Shown here piece after piece: positions 24,950 to 50,324 of a stretch of 64,000 nt of DNA; the first letter of the stretch is position 1, and the number at the start of each line of letters is the position of its first letter. The position numbers and the translations under genes are program-made. The notes below the pieces were generated by a model, which ran no database searches, was not told where the DNA came from, and was given only the letters and a program-made list of their open reading frames with translations. The DNA is from Ancylostoma caninum (taxonomy: Eukaryota > Nematoda > Chromadorea > Rhabditida > Ancylostomatidae). Where the stretch lies: NCBI GenBank assembly GCA_037903475.1, contig JBAJFG010000073.1, positions 1,984,001-2,048,000 on the forward strand. Direction: 5' to 3'.

Positions 24950-25057
24950 GCCTTTTTGATCTGGTACGAACCCCAGGCGTAAACCTAGGTGGATGCTCGT
25001 CGGCTCTGCTCCAAGGATGAAGCCTGATACCTTAACCAGTGAACCAACCACTACCTA
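24950..25057 (-). repeat. tRNA-like (SINE-head-like) segment in the LINE 3' region
   Basis: On the - strand, 'tggttcactggttaaggt' resembles an RNA polymerase III A box and D arm, and 'ctggggttcgtaccag', about 65 bases later, resembles a B box with a four-pair T arm. It does not fold as a full tRNA because the anticodon region has extra bases. Either a tRNA-derived SINE inserted in the LINE, or the whole 24398-25060 block is a SINE that shares the LINE tail. Confidence 0.35.
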
Positions 25058-25235
25058 CCACACATAACTAACGACATCACATAGCGCATTTCCTAGAAAA
25101 GGCGACCAAGACTCAATATCCCCTGCACGGAAAACTCGGGGAAAATAGTTATAAGAAATCAGGAACTAAGGTGGGCTCATAGTTCTAAGTCAAATGAAAA
25201 CAAAGCAGGAAATAGTGAAAAAATGATGTGCACCG

Positions 25236-26399
25236 CTAGAATACGTCTTCACAGCCTAGTAGGGTTAGTAAATCGACATGTCGCAGAAGTCTCTTGAATT
25301 TGCCAGAGTCATTCACGGCAAGTAGTTCAGCCGGTAGCTTGTTCAGGTGGTGAGCAACTCGATTGGAAAAAGAGTTCTGGAAGCTCCGCATGTTTGAGTT
25401 TCTGAGCCTAGGACAGTACACATTGAGACTGAACCTACGAGAACTGATAGGCAAGAACGTCCAGAATTTGGACGGCTTCAAACGTACCTCACCACAGATG
25501 ATTTTAAAACCTAGAACAAGATCAGCGTGCAATCGTCTATAAAACAAACTCTTAAGTCCTAAAATTTTCAGTCTAGTTCTGTAGTCGGGTAACGTCTGCG
25601 GGTAGTCCTTATTGGGAAAAGCCCGATAGAAAAGAATTTTTGTAAACCTTCTTTGTACATTCTCTAGTTTAGTGATGTCTTTCTTCAGAACAGGATTCCA
25701 CAGGGGGCTGCAGTATTCAAATGCTGGCAAGACGTATGCCTTATATAGCTTTAATAGGATAGAGGCTTCGGAGGTGTGTACATTCCTTAACATTGCGAAC
25801 ATGATTCGGGTTGCGTTACAAACAATCGTTTCTATGTGGGCTGAAAATTGCAAAGACAAATCTATAGTCACACCTAAATCACGCACTTTCTGCTGCACCC
25901 TTAGTGGAATATCATATTCGGTATTTGACGTTATTTTACCCAACTTCAGCACTTGACTTTTAGACACATTTATTCTAATTTTCCACTTATTGGCCCATTT
26001 TAACATTGCTTCGACTGCAACCTTCAATTTTTCACGGACAACTTGACTATCAGTAGAATTAAAGGCTGCATAGATTTTTATATCATCAGCATATGCTGCA
26101 ATTTTGACTCTAGGGTCGGTTTTCAGGGTATCGGGGAGATCCACAGTGTAAATGTTAAAAAGTATTGGGGAAAGTACGCTGCCCTGAGGTACCCCCGAGG
26201 AGCAGGTCTTTCTCAAGGATGTCATTCCATCGAAACGTACTGAAAATTCTCTGCTGTCTAGGTAGGACACGAGCAAAGTATATGACTTCTACGGATTTAC
26301 CATCGCTCAATGCCTCTACCCAATCTCGAGAACACTGAATTAATTGAGTGAGGGTGGAGCACCCTGGAAGAAAGCCAAATTGCTCCTCTGGGATACAAT
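25236..26399 (-). pseudogene. LINE ORF2, 3' half: reverse transcriptase core and C-terminus
   Basis: Continues the reverse transcriptase after the frame break at 26399: CIPEEQFGFLPGCS in one frame, then a long open frame from 26276 with SGVPQGSVLSPILFNIY (motif B) and AAYADDIKIYAA (motif C, catalytic DD). Between them, after VEVIYF, the expected FDFSKAFD motif A and the following 25 or so residues are missing, and the frame shifts into LVSYLDSREFSVRF. One of three catalytic aspartates is therefore lost. The C-terminal portion (QTLPDYRTRLKILGLKSLFY) is typical of the family. Confidence 0.85.
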
Positions 26400-27997
26400 T
26401 AGTTTTTTTGCGTCCATTCCAGGATAATTTTTGCCATGATTTTTTCCATGATTTTGCATGGCGTTGGGAGTATGCTGATAGGTCTGAAGTCTGTTAAGAA
26501 GGTTGCGCATGCAGTTTTGGAGATAGGTGTTACCATTGCCGATTTCCACAAGGAAGGAACTTTACCTTCGAGGAGAGAAATATTGAAAATGTGTGTCAAT
26601 GGTTTGTACAAATAGTCAGCGAACTCATGGAAGAAGAAAGGAGGTATTCCATCAGAGGTGACGGAAAACGAAACTTTTGTCTTCTTTAGGAAATCTCGAA
26701 CATCACTATATGTTATCATTATATCAGGGAGATCCAAATGGGACTTCACATCAACTAACGGACAGCAAGATCCCTCGACGTTGAAAACACTAGAAAAGTA
26801 TTGCGATAGAGCATTCGCTTTATCGGAAGCAGTAGAAAACCGATGACCGTTCTCGTCTTGCAACGTTGAGGTGCACTTTTTCAACCGAATCCGTTGCTTA
26901 ATGGAGCAAAATAGCATTTTCATATTTTTTACTCGAGACGTCTTGTGTTCCTTATAGCTTAAAAATCGGCGCAAATGATAGTTCAATTTTTGGCATAAAT
27001 TTCGAAGAAGACAAGTGAAGCAAGAAAGAGTAGCACATTGAATTGGGTTTGATAATTCAAGGAATAATCTCTTTTTTTGGCTAATAAGGTTCTTGATGTG
27101 GACCGGATATCTGTGGAATGGAGGCTGTGATGGAGGCACTAAAGGTACGAAGCGCTCTATCAAATTGTGGATAAAGTGGACAAAACGGTTGTATACATCA
27201 TCTACATCAGTATAATTTGAAAACATTTCAAACCAGTTTGTAGAGGAGAGTTCCGCACTAATCGCTTCAAAATTAGCTTTTTTGAAATTACGGCGACTCT
27301 TTGAAACATGAGGCTGCGCCCACGCAATATGCATTGTAAACGACACAATATTATGATCTGAGCATCCTAGAGGTGGGAAAATTTCACGGACTTCGATAAG
27401 GTCAGAAGAAGAAAGTATTACATCCAAAATCGAGGAGATTCGTGTTGGCGATTCCACTAGTTGTTCGAATCCAAGTGAATCGAAGAACTCAAGAAATTTT
27501 TTGGATACGTAAGACCTGGTGGTTTTGACCTTCCAGTCGATATCGCTGAGATTTAGATCGCCAAGGATTGTAACCTTATCGCTGGATGAACTTATATCAG
27601 CAAGTAATGAAATGAGATTATCATCATCCTGTGATTTAGAGCTGGAGGGACGATAGACTAATATGAATCGGTAGCGAGTCATCAGCTCAGAGTATATGTC
27701 AAAAACAATCAGGTCACATGGCAGGTGGGCTTCTATTTCGAATTTCTCAAAGCAAATTTCGTCGCGGATTAGCACGCAGACTCCTCCTCCTTTTTTACCA
27801 ATACGATCTTTTCGCAACAAAGTATACGGCAAATGCGAGATCAATTCAGAATCAGAAAACTTCGGACTCAACCAAGATTCAGTGATAAAAACAATGCTGG
27901 GTTTATGTGTGGATATCAGGTAATGAAGCTCTGGCAGTTTGTTCGTGAGGCTCCTACAGTTTAAAAGTAAGCAAGACATGTCAGATGATCCGTGCAA
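26399..27997 (-). pseudogene. LINE ORF2, 5' half: endonuclease plus start of reverse transcriptase
   Basis: 532 codons open. Endonuclease/exonuclease/phosphatase motifs appear in order: LLLNCRSLTNK, FITESWLS, GGGVCVLI, VYRPSSSKSQ, LGDLNLSDIDW, ILDVILSSSDL, LGCSDHNIVSF. After a linker the reverse transcriptase starts (SFSVTSDGIPPFFFHEF, AMVTPISK, DFRPISILPTPCKIMEKI). The frame stops at WTQKN; homology resumes in another frame at 26399, so a small indel has broken the gene. The catalytic aspartates and histidine of the endonuclease are kept, suggesting relatively recent inactivation. Confidence 0.88.
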
Positions 27998-27999
27998 AA

Positions 28000-28532
28000 T
28001 CAGAGGTTTTTTGAAATGGATGCCTTGATATTTGGAATGTCAGCAGCTTTAACCACCTGATTCCTGTAGACGACGTACACTTTGTTGCCTTTATATAGCT
28101 TGGTATTAAGTTCATGCGCTTGCCTTCTTAATTCTTTCTCCTTCTCGCGTTCCTCACGCGTCATTGACCGACGTATATAGATGCGGTCAAATCCGCTAAG
28201 GTTGCGCAAGGTTGGAGCATTCCGGAGAGCTTTGTACAAGCCTTTCGCATGGCTCAAGATCGCCTTCGGCTTCAGCAACTCGCGATGACAAGCGATCTGG
28301 CTCTTTTCTCCGACTCAATCAGCTCTCGAGGGTCAGGCCTCAAGAGTTGTATGAGCTGGTTCAAGAGAGGAAGAGCCTCGGGGGCTTTGTCAGCGAGAAT
28401 TGACTGAAGCCTAAGAAGTACTTATTCTTTCTCGATTCCTTGTGAGCCGGCGTCCTCGATGGGTGAAGTCGTGGGCTGCGAATAGGCTTTCATAGTTTTA
28501 GCATTAGCGGTAGATTTGCGGGTGGAAGGCAT
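28000..28532 (-). pseudogene. LINE ORF1 (RNA-binding/structural protein), frame-disrupted
   Basis: Starts MPSTRKSTANAKTMKAYSQP, stops after about 36 codons, then continues in another frame (LQSILADKAPEALPLLNQ, ESEKRARSLVI), then in a third frame from about 28278 (ILSHAKGLYKALRN, DRIYIRRSMTREEREKEKEL, KVYVVYRNQVVKA) to a stop at 28000, three bases from the ORF2 start. Layout and the charged C-terminal 'RRSMTREER' block are typical for ORF1 of nematode LINEs. At least two indels. Confidence 0.7.
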
Positions 28533-28560
28533 GGTCAGCAGAGCCAGATGTTATTACCTA

Positions 28561-31500
28561 CTGCTATGTTTTTAATTTTGGATTCTTGCTTTGTTGATAT
28601 GTGGTACTAGGTTAACAGTTTATCCCCCTTTAAGAACCTCAGGTATCATCCAGGGAGAAGGGTAGATTAAGCAATTTTTAAGTTATAATGAATAATATAA
28701 CCAACTTGTATAAATAAACAACTCTTAAATAAAGCATGACGTACCAAGTGAATAGCAAAATTGCATAAGCAAACAAAAAATATCACTCAGGAACAATACG
28801 AAGACATAGAGGAATATTACCAGAAAGAAAAAAAAAACCTCTGAAACCTACATAATATCTCAATAGTACAGAAGCTCTGTCTACAACTTTCTCTTTGACC
28901 TGCAGAAATCCAGCCTTCATCCAAGCAGATTCCCAACATATAGTGGACTGAAGACACGCTAGAACAACATTATGTAATAGCAATGTCTTTGAAAAAACAA
29001 TTGGGTTTAAATTCTCATCCACTGGGTGGACGAACTCAAGGCGGAACCCATTTGCAAGCTATTAACAGGGTTTTGCCACAACAGCAGCACACCTGTCACT
29101 AGGTTTCTTGGATTTCAAGGGTGTGCAGCAAGCTGCTCAACAATAGGCTTTCGTTAATCACGCTCTCCTAGCTCTTCCCATTGACGCTCTCGCCCACGTG
29201 CGAAAGTTTTGATAGGCTCTCAAGTCGGTGTCGCCGTGGCGGCAGCGCACATAGCTTTTATACCCTTTCTTCACTCACGTTGTGCTCGTAGAGCCACAGC
29301 ATGTACTTGCACAGCATATACGAAAGCAATGCTAAGAATGAGTCGCCTTCATTCGCTTTCTGGAGGTTATAGCTCTCACTCCTTCTTCTCTGGTGCTTCC
29401 ATCATGCTTGTGTGTTCATTTCTTAGTTGCTGTTTTAATCTACCATCCATTTGAAAATTGTAGCGTTTTAACTTTAACTTAATAGATGAAGACTGCACAA
29501 ACAGCGGCTAACTTGACAACTAATCATACTTTCTATCACTTTGGAACTAAGCCAATTTTCGTGTACCAATATGGCGGTGTCTATCCGATCCATCTTGCAA
29601 TATGGAACGCGTACAATACTTGAGACTCCTGAGATTGACTGTTTTGCTACATCTTGCTTGGGACTACTCGCTATTCCTATTCCTATCTCGTTACTTATCC
29701 GAGTGACAAGGCCACTCAGGTGAGACAGAGTCAGGGCGGAAATATTTTCAAGTAAAGTCCTAAATACAGAATAATAAATGAATACAGAATAGTCACAGCA
29801 GCAGCTATGGAAAACAAGAATCTGTGGCATAACACCTTTCTGTTATCCTAGATTTGAGCTTTTGCTGAGAATTTTCCAGTTCCTTTCGAAGATAAGATCG
29901 CGGACGAAATGCTTCCTTGGGGAGAGAAAGCCGTAAATGAGATTCTTTTTCCGAGTTTTTGCGTTTCGTCATCCAGTTTCTCCATTCTTACTGTACCATT
30001 CTGTATATTCGAATAATAAATAACTAAATGGGTAGAAAAAATAATAACTCACACAATTTTAATGCCAGTGGACCAGTGGACATCTCATCATTGTGACCAT
30101 CAATAATTAGCATAATAATTAGCGAAGTATTTTAAGATGTGGGACGCAAGGAAGCTCCGCTGCTCCCTTTTACTCGTCACCATAAACCTCAGGCAAACCA
30201 AAAATATTAACGTAGGTGCTTCTAGTGGAAATACTGTCAAGGTCCGGAACAAGTAGTGCAGGAAACCCAGACAATGCAAGGAGTGAGAAGTTGAAAATTC
30301 TGCCAGAGCTTTGTTCGACCTGCTGCGAACTGTGGGAAATAAATGGAAAGATAGGCCGCATTGGTTCTCTCCAAAGCGTTTTATTCTAAATGCGTGCGTG
30401 CGTTAGATCTGCGTCATGCCAAAAATTACCGCCTAGAGATATTCGAGGCTGGGTGTGATTGCGCAAAGCTCAGGGGTGTGGAGCGTTATTCCTGAAGTGG
30501 GCGGGCACTGACGGGCCCTGCAATTCGTCGATTGGATGAACCGACCACTCGTAGAGCTTGGCCGCACCCGCTTTCAAGGTATAGGCGCCACACCCATAAC
30601 TCAGCCCAAGAACTTACAAATGCAAGGGCCTCATTTGCACCTCGTCTACTTTGTCGCACTTCGTTCTATACCAGTCATTCTATACCATCGTATTATAGTT
30701 TTTTTAAATATAGGAAATGAAAACAAGGCATTCGTTGTTCAATTTCCCATCCCACCATTTCAACTGATTCCACCTCTTAGTTTCCTCTAGTGTGCTGGAG
30801 CGATATTCTTGTCTAAATAAATGTAAAAATTAATGTAAAAATTAATCTATTCAGGTTTAAGTATGTAAAAATTAATTTCTAAAAACAATAATTAGGACAG
30901 AGAATTAATAACAAGCCAGAACGAATTTTTATCTATTGCCTTGATGAAGTAGTTTCGACAAATTAGCTCAATCATTCTTTGTCAGGATAGGTATTCACCG
31001 TTTCACTAATTTTTGCTTCTCCTTCAAAATTCTCGATGTCTAAAAGTGAATTAGAATGAAAGCTTTGAGCTTACTGGTTCTAATCTCTGAACTGTGCACT
31101 CTTCCCAGCACAAAGCAAACAATGTAACTGAAAGACTTGTTGTTGTGAATGAAGTGAAATAATTGTTTGAGGCACTCGAAGCCGTGCCAGCTGCACATTG
31201 ATCGACTCCAAATCTTCTTATGGTGATGTCGAATACCAGACCTATCACATCACTGTCGTTTATTGCTATTCGCCTGCCCCTTTTCCTGTTTTGTCGACGG
31301 CTACAACAGTGCCGAGGACAACATGGTCAATCAGACTCAATTAGTATATAATTGTCGGTTACCTGTCCTCGAATCATGATCACAAATCCACAAAATTCCT
31401 TGAAAATCGATTTCGCTAGCAAGAAGTATACATATTATATTACATATATTAGTATATGTATTCTGTTGCAAAAAGTTTGGTTATAACAACCCAACGTCAA

Positions 31501-31640
31501 AAGGCCTGGCTCCATATCTACAGTTGCACTTTATCCTCATCAATGAGTGCGTTTATATGTTACCCTGCTGTTCTCTCTCACTTCTAGATTCACTATAGGA
31601 TCTTTTTATACTGATAACCACGCATTATGGAGTTAATAAT
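28561..31640. other. Intergenic DNA, no gene recognised
   Basis: The - strand frames 28783-29022 and 29474-29830 are open for 80-118 codons but have no recognised domain and no neighbouring exons. No RNA gene seen. Confidence 0.4.
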
Positions 31641-31649
31641 TACCTCTAC

Positions 31650-31891
31650 AGGGCAATTTATACTGGATGCGTGCGACTGATGCGCGTGCGTCTGTATGAT
31701 GAAGAATAGGGCACAGTCGCATTGCAGTCGCATCGCAGTCGCAGCTCAGACGCACGCGTTTACGGCCTCGCGACGGTCGTGCATTCTTTTCACTGAGGAT
31801 CTACATACCGTGTCTTCACCGAAAATCCCTTGCAAATGGATGTGTGCGACTGATGCGCGACTGACGCACGCAACTAGTATAAATTGGCCTT
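31650..31891. repeat. MITE family A, copy 1 (cgactgatgcgcg repeats)
   Basis: About 240 bp with inverted ends agggcaatttatactgg and ctagtataaattggcct, internally rich in gcgtgcgactgatgcgcg words that pair with each other. A second copy at 52114-52339 shares order, length and about 80 percent of bases, including 'tgatgaagaataggg' and 'cagacgcacgcgtttacg'. No coding capacity. Confidence 0.8.
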
Positions 31892-34020
31892 ATAACGGAA
31901 GAGGTAACAGCAGTTGGAAACAGACTTGTAACCGCTGCGTTTTACTTGCAAGGTAGATTTATTTGATAAAGGCTCTGGTGGATGCGTCAGAAGCCGAGAG
32001 TGGACCCACCTATCTTGGCTGAAAAAAAATACATTGCTTGTAAAGACTTCTGTAGCGGGAGCAATAAAATTAGTGCTTTGTAAAAATTATATTTGATAGG
32101 AATGGTAAAAGTTGTGATTTGTATCCACAGCGTTTTAAGACCGTATTTCGAAGGACCACTATATGTAAATTTTCACCACAGGCACTTTGGCGAATTTATC
32201 CCGCTACTTCTCGTTTAATTCCCGAAAAATATACTCCTAAAATTTCCATATAAATTTCACCTAAATTGATTATTTTCAAGGTGGTTAGCAGACCTCACTG
32301 ATGGTCTTGTAATTTTCGGCGAAACTCGATTAGTAGAATGTTCAACTTCTTGACCAACTCGTCATGCATCTTTATTGATACTGTCCCCTTCAACCCTTTC
32401 GTCGGTAATACAGCAGTTTGCTTGAAAAAAGCCCCTAAGGTGGGCACACACCACCTCCTCTAATTTGTCGACTCCATCAGATCATGTGAGAAATTCTTTA
32501 AACTACATATGTGCTGTCCGTTGGTTTTCTGAGGTCAGCTGTTGCTAAACATTGGTGTCGCTTTTCTTCAGCTGATTACCTACAAGTTACTCATATCTAC
32601 ACCAAGATAGCTCGCAAACTTTCGTGGAGTTTCATGGTTTCATGATAAATTTGCAAGTATATACCCTAATCTTGATAATCAAACCTAAGTAATAGGAGCA
32701 AATACCTCGTGATCATCGATTTGCATCGAAATTGCATTGGAGCAAGTAGAAAACTAGGAAATACCTCAAAAATGAGCGAAAACTCGGGAGGAAACTAGAG
32801 TCTGTTGTATTGCATACTTTTCACGCGAAAGTCAAATATACTGACACTATAATTCTGCCACGCACCTAGCCTCCTGCATTGTTGATTCAGGCATGTGATC
32901 CTTGAAAATCCTGCGAAATCCATAACCATTTATTGCCCTGGCTAATCAACGGCAGTCATTAATTTACCTCCTTGTTACTTCAAGAACCTCAGGTTTAGAA
33001 CCACTGAAGTACGTAGGTTTTGGTTCTTCTGGTTCAACATCCTTTTGTCCATTACTCTCAAAAAGTATTCAAAACCTTTGAATTCCACGGATTTCGCATA
33101 GGTTTTCTTCACTTCCTTCATCAGCGGCAGCAGAAGACTGGTCCACGATTGTTTTAGAACATTCTTTAAGCTTGCCCCGTCTTAATGGGTCCAGTTCCGC
33201 AGCGTAGATCTGACGAGCAGCGACTGATGGGAGACATTAGGTGAGATTTAGAGTGGGAAAGTAGGAAATGCGGTTCTGGATGTGATTGTAGCAGTTTTAT
33301 CGTCGACTGATGTGTTTCCTGGTGATGAGTAATGCCGTTATGCTTTAGATTAATCCATTTCGAGCGCCAACTATGCGAAACTAGAATTTATAGTGAGATT
33401 GTCTGTAGTGTATGCAACATTTTGATTATTACTATGAGTTTGAATAACTCTCCGGAACGTTTAGCACCTATATGCGTGGCTCACGATGGTTCTGCTCATT
33501 TCCCATATGCTGGCAAAAGTCTCCATAATTCTAGTTATTTCTCACAAAAAAAACATTTTATCCGAATGAGGCTCATTCAAATTTTGTGTTTATTTACAGC
33601 ACGTGAACGCTAAGTAAGGAAACAGAAAGAACAGATTAGTACATAGAAGAACAAAGACTACGATTGTTTACAGTTCATGATGTTAGAGCTGCTTTAATTT
33701 TTAATTTATTTAGGCTAATTTTCGAACAGTATATCTCTTTGGCTAACTTAGCCTACTGAACGTCGCATGTGTAGGAGGTTTGCAACCAAATTCGATGGCG
33801 TTCGCATGAACTTGAGAGTCTTATTAAGCATTGATGGTAATCACGATCGCCTCCACCCCCTCCCCCCTCTTTCCCAGTTTACCCTGCTCTTGACAGTCAT
33901 CAAGAAGTTTACCCATTGTCCATAAGGTAAATAATCAAGCAATCTATGCCTGTCTTTTGGTGATAAACCATGTAGTTTGTTAACCCATGATAATGCTTTA
34001 CCATCGTTGGGAGTAATGAA
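31892..34020. other. Intergenic DNA, no gene recognised
   Basis: Only short frames such as 33332-33613 without splice partners. AT-rich throughout. No terminal repeats were found by eye. Confidence 0.4.
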
Positions 34021-34023
34021 GGC

Positions 34024-34096
34024 GCCCCCGGGATAAAATCCGCTGGTTTCCCTTTCCTTCATTTCTCACGCCTTCCTTCGAAGTCAATAGAATCTG
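34024..34096 (+). repeat. Direct repeat copy 1 (with 34544-34617)
   Basis: The block 'cccgggataaaatccgctgg' followed by a ttccctttccttcattt stretch and 'caatagaatctg' occurs again 520 bp downstream with only a few changes. The copies probably derive from the same unidentified repeat. Confidence 0.75.
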
Positions 34097-34543
34097 TTTC
34101 GAGACAGGAGTGCCAGGCTACGAAGACAAAACCACTTCTGACCATGGACAGAAAGCTGTTCCCAGGTTGTTAGGGAAAGAAGATATAGCTGCCAAACATT
34201 TCCTATCAAAATCAGAATTCCTCTATCCTTCGAAACTCCTGCTGATTTATTTCTCGGGTAAAATTGCTGTCGAATACATAGCGGCCTTTTCTTGAAATTC
34301 GGCAAGGTGCTTGTAGGCTTGCAATGATTCTAAAACTAATCAGATTGGGCATCAGTCGTAATATGTTTTTGAGTTTTCTAATTAAAGGCAGCGTCCCACC
34401 ACAAGATCGTTTTTTGAGATTTCAACGTTAAAAGAATCTCCAAAAGCCGGCGATCACAACGGTATACGTGGTTCCATGCAAGACTGGTCAAAAACCCCAT
34501 TTCCAAACCCAATTTTCAAGGAGCCTTTGGGCGGAGCCGACGA

Positions 34544-34617
34544 CCCCGGGATAAAATCCGCTGGTTTCCCTTTCCTTCATTTCTCACGTTTTCCTTCGGA
34601 ATCAATAGAATCTGACA
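34544..34617 (+). repeat. Direct repeat copy 2 (with 34024-34096)
   Basis: Same block as at 34024-34096, including 'ataaaatccgctggtttccc' and 'caatagaatctg'. Differences cluster around 'cacgttttccttcgga'. The 450 bp between copies contain no gene. Confidence 0.75.
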
Positions 34618-35337
34618 GTGTAGAGTTCCATTGACACCACTGTTAAATCTGACACAGCATAAATACGTATAATTAAAAACCCGCTGCTTATTTGCTGCTG
34701 TTTTTTTCATCACAGTTGAGTTTATATTCCTGGAGTAAGTTGTGACCCAGCTGAGGAAAGCAAAGAGCTCTGCAATTCTTCCTCGCACTTTACTATACCT
34801 GGATTTGTTTGAAACCTCATCATTTCTGCAGAGATCATATTCATGAGCGTTCACAGGGAGGTTTTGAGCTACCCGTTCATCCAGAATGGACGAGTTCTCC
34901 GGGGAAAACGAATGATATCTTATTATCTTTGCTACCATTTGCCATTATTGATTGCGACGTATCGTTAAGACAAACGGCACCCATTTTCGCTTGGGGAACT
35001 CGTCCAGTAGGGAATCGTTTGGGTTTTAATCAATGTTCGTGAATTCCACTTCAAGGTTTCCGACTAAATTGTGGAAATTTTGGCTAGCCAACATGCTAAA
35101 GTGAGAGAAAAACCACTGATTCATTCAATATCTGAGCGATCAAAAACGAAATTTCAAGCAATCGCCAAAAAACTGGCATGCAAATCGTGTCTCCCTTAAG
35201 AAAAATCGCGGAAAATAGCGGCGCGTTCCCAGAAAACAGCGATAACAGCCTCTCCATAGAAGGACTTAGCAGTTCCAGTGGAGCGCAGCGCCCCCAGCTC
35301 GGGACCTCCAAAGTATATTTGGTCAATCGAGCGTCAG

Positions 35338-35540
35338 TTAGCCAGCCAGCCAGCCAGCACCGACAGTGTTTGGCTAGCTCAGCGCTGACCTTCCCGCCCC
35401 CGTCGGCCGCGCCCCTCCCCGTGCGCGATCCCTCGCGCGCAAGGCCTCACCGCGCCCGACCACAGCTATCTGATATCATAACACCGCTCCCAATTCGCCC
35501 CGTATTTGATCTGCTTCGATGCCGTCGATCGATTGATGTA
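35338..35540 (+). promoter_or_regulatory. GC-rich probable promoter/5' UTR of src-2
   Basis: A short gcca repeat (35341-35358) is followed by an unusually C/G-rich segment (35380-35470) just ahead of the src-2 ATG at 35541. The window is otherwise AT-rich, so this composition stands out and fits a core promoter or 5' UTR. No TATA box or SL acceptor is obvious next to the ATG. Confidence 0.4.
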
Positions 35541-49593
<14,053 letters not shown>

Positions 49594-49969
49594 CTGGCGT
49601 TCTCGGTGGTATGGAAGATTTCTCGATTGTGATTGGCTTCTTGACATGAAATGCACTTCTGAAAGAATGGAAACTGCATTTGTGGATACCCTGTTCCTTC
49701 TATTTTTGACAGTTGTTACCCCATTTGTATCCTGGATGAAGAAGACGCATAATCGATGCGTCTCCAAGGCGATCGGAATCGCAGCTAAGCACCACATGTC
49801 CTCAAATATAACTTGTACTCCATGACTTAGGGTCTTTGCAGAATAATAATTTACTCTGTGCGCATCTACGAGTATCTCAGGCATCTATCACAAATCTATG
49901 GCGCTCAATTCGCCTTTTCGTGTTTTTGCTAGTCACTTATGTTGATGTTGGTTAAATGTGTATTTTATC

Positions 49970-49975
49970 AATAAA
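49970..49975 (+). terminator. Polyadenylation signal candidate of src-2
   Basis: AATAAA 377 bases after the src-2 stop codon. It would give a 3' UTR of about 400 nt. No nearer canonical signal was seen. Confidence 0.5.
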
Positions 49976-50050
49976 TTCTGATTTACTGCCATATCTCTTG
50001 TTCGCAATGCACCGTCGCTTAAATTTTCAGCTGAGGATGGCACAGTTATA

Positions 50051-50324
50051 TACAGTGGACGTCAATGGCGGTGGCCCATCCGCGGCCTCGAGAAGGACGC
50101 AGCGCGACCGCGCCGCGTGTGCAGGATCGGTGTCGTCTGCCCCCGAAATGCTATTTCTAGGCGCTTTTCTACCCGTTTTGGTCGAAAATCCTCAAAGTCA
50201 GGTAGGAAAGCTGCAAGAAGTAGCATAAGAGCAGCAGAAAACATCGGTTACGGCGTGAGCGGTGCGGTTGCGCGGCGTCCCTTTCGAGGCCGCGGATGGG
50301 CCACCGCCATTGACGTCTATTGTA
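50051..50324. repeat. MITE family B, copy 1 (long palindromic ends)
   Basis: 274 bp. The left end (tacagtggacgtcaatggcg...) and the right end are inverted copies for about 50 bp, covering ggtggcccatccgcggcctcg. The ends begin with TA-C/G like Tc1-mariner derived MITEs. Copy 2 is at 53673-53945. Frames across it are shadows of the palindrome. Confidence 0.88.

Larger units (their letters stand above)
24398..28532 (-). mobile_element. CR1/Jockey-type non-LTR retrotransposon (LINE), nearly full length, inactive
   Basis: Runs 5' to 3' on the - strand from an ORF1 start at 28532 to an (AAAT)n tail at 24398-24429. ORF1 (28532-28000) is broken by frame changes. ORF2 begins at 27997 with an apurinic-type endonuclease and continues into reverse transcriptase, then ends at 25236. 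A frame break near 26399 and a deletion near 26280 inactivate it. About 800 bp of 3' region follow, including a tRNA-like segment. The short simple tail rather than a long poly(A) fits the CR1/Jockey group; clade assignment would need a tree. Confidence 0.88.

Noticed and set aside
24950..25057. Functional tRNA gene
   Set aside because: A-box and B-box-like words are present but there is no clean acceptor stem or anticodon arm; treated as tRNA-derived repeat only.
29474..29830. 118-codon - strand frame with ENWLSSKVIES, resembling a LINE endonuclease fragment
   Set aside because: Only one short match to the ETWLS motif, with none of the other endonuclease motifs in order; likely chance.
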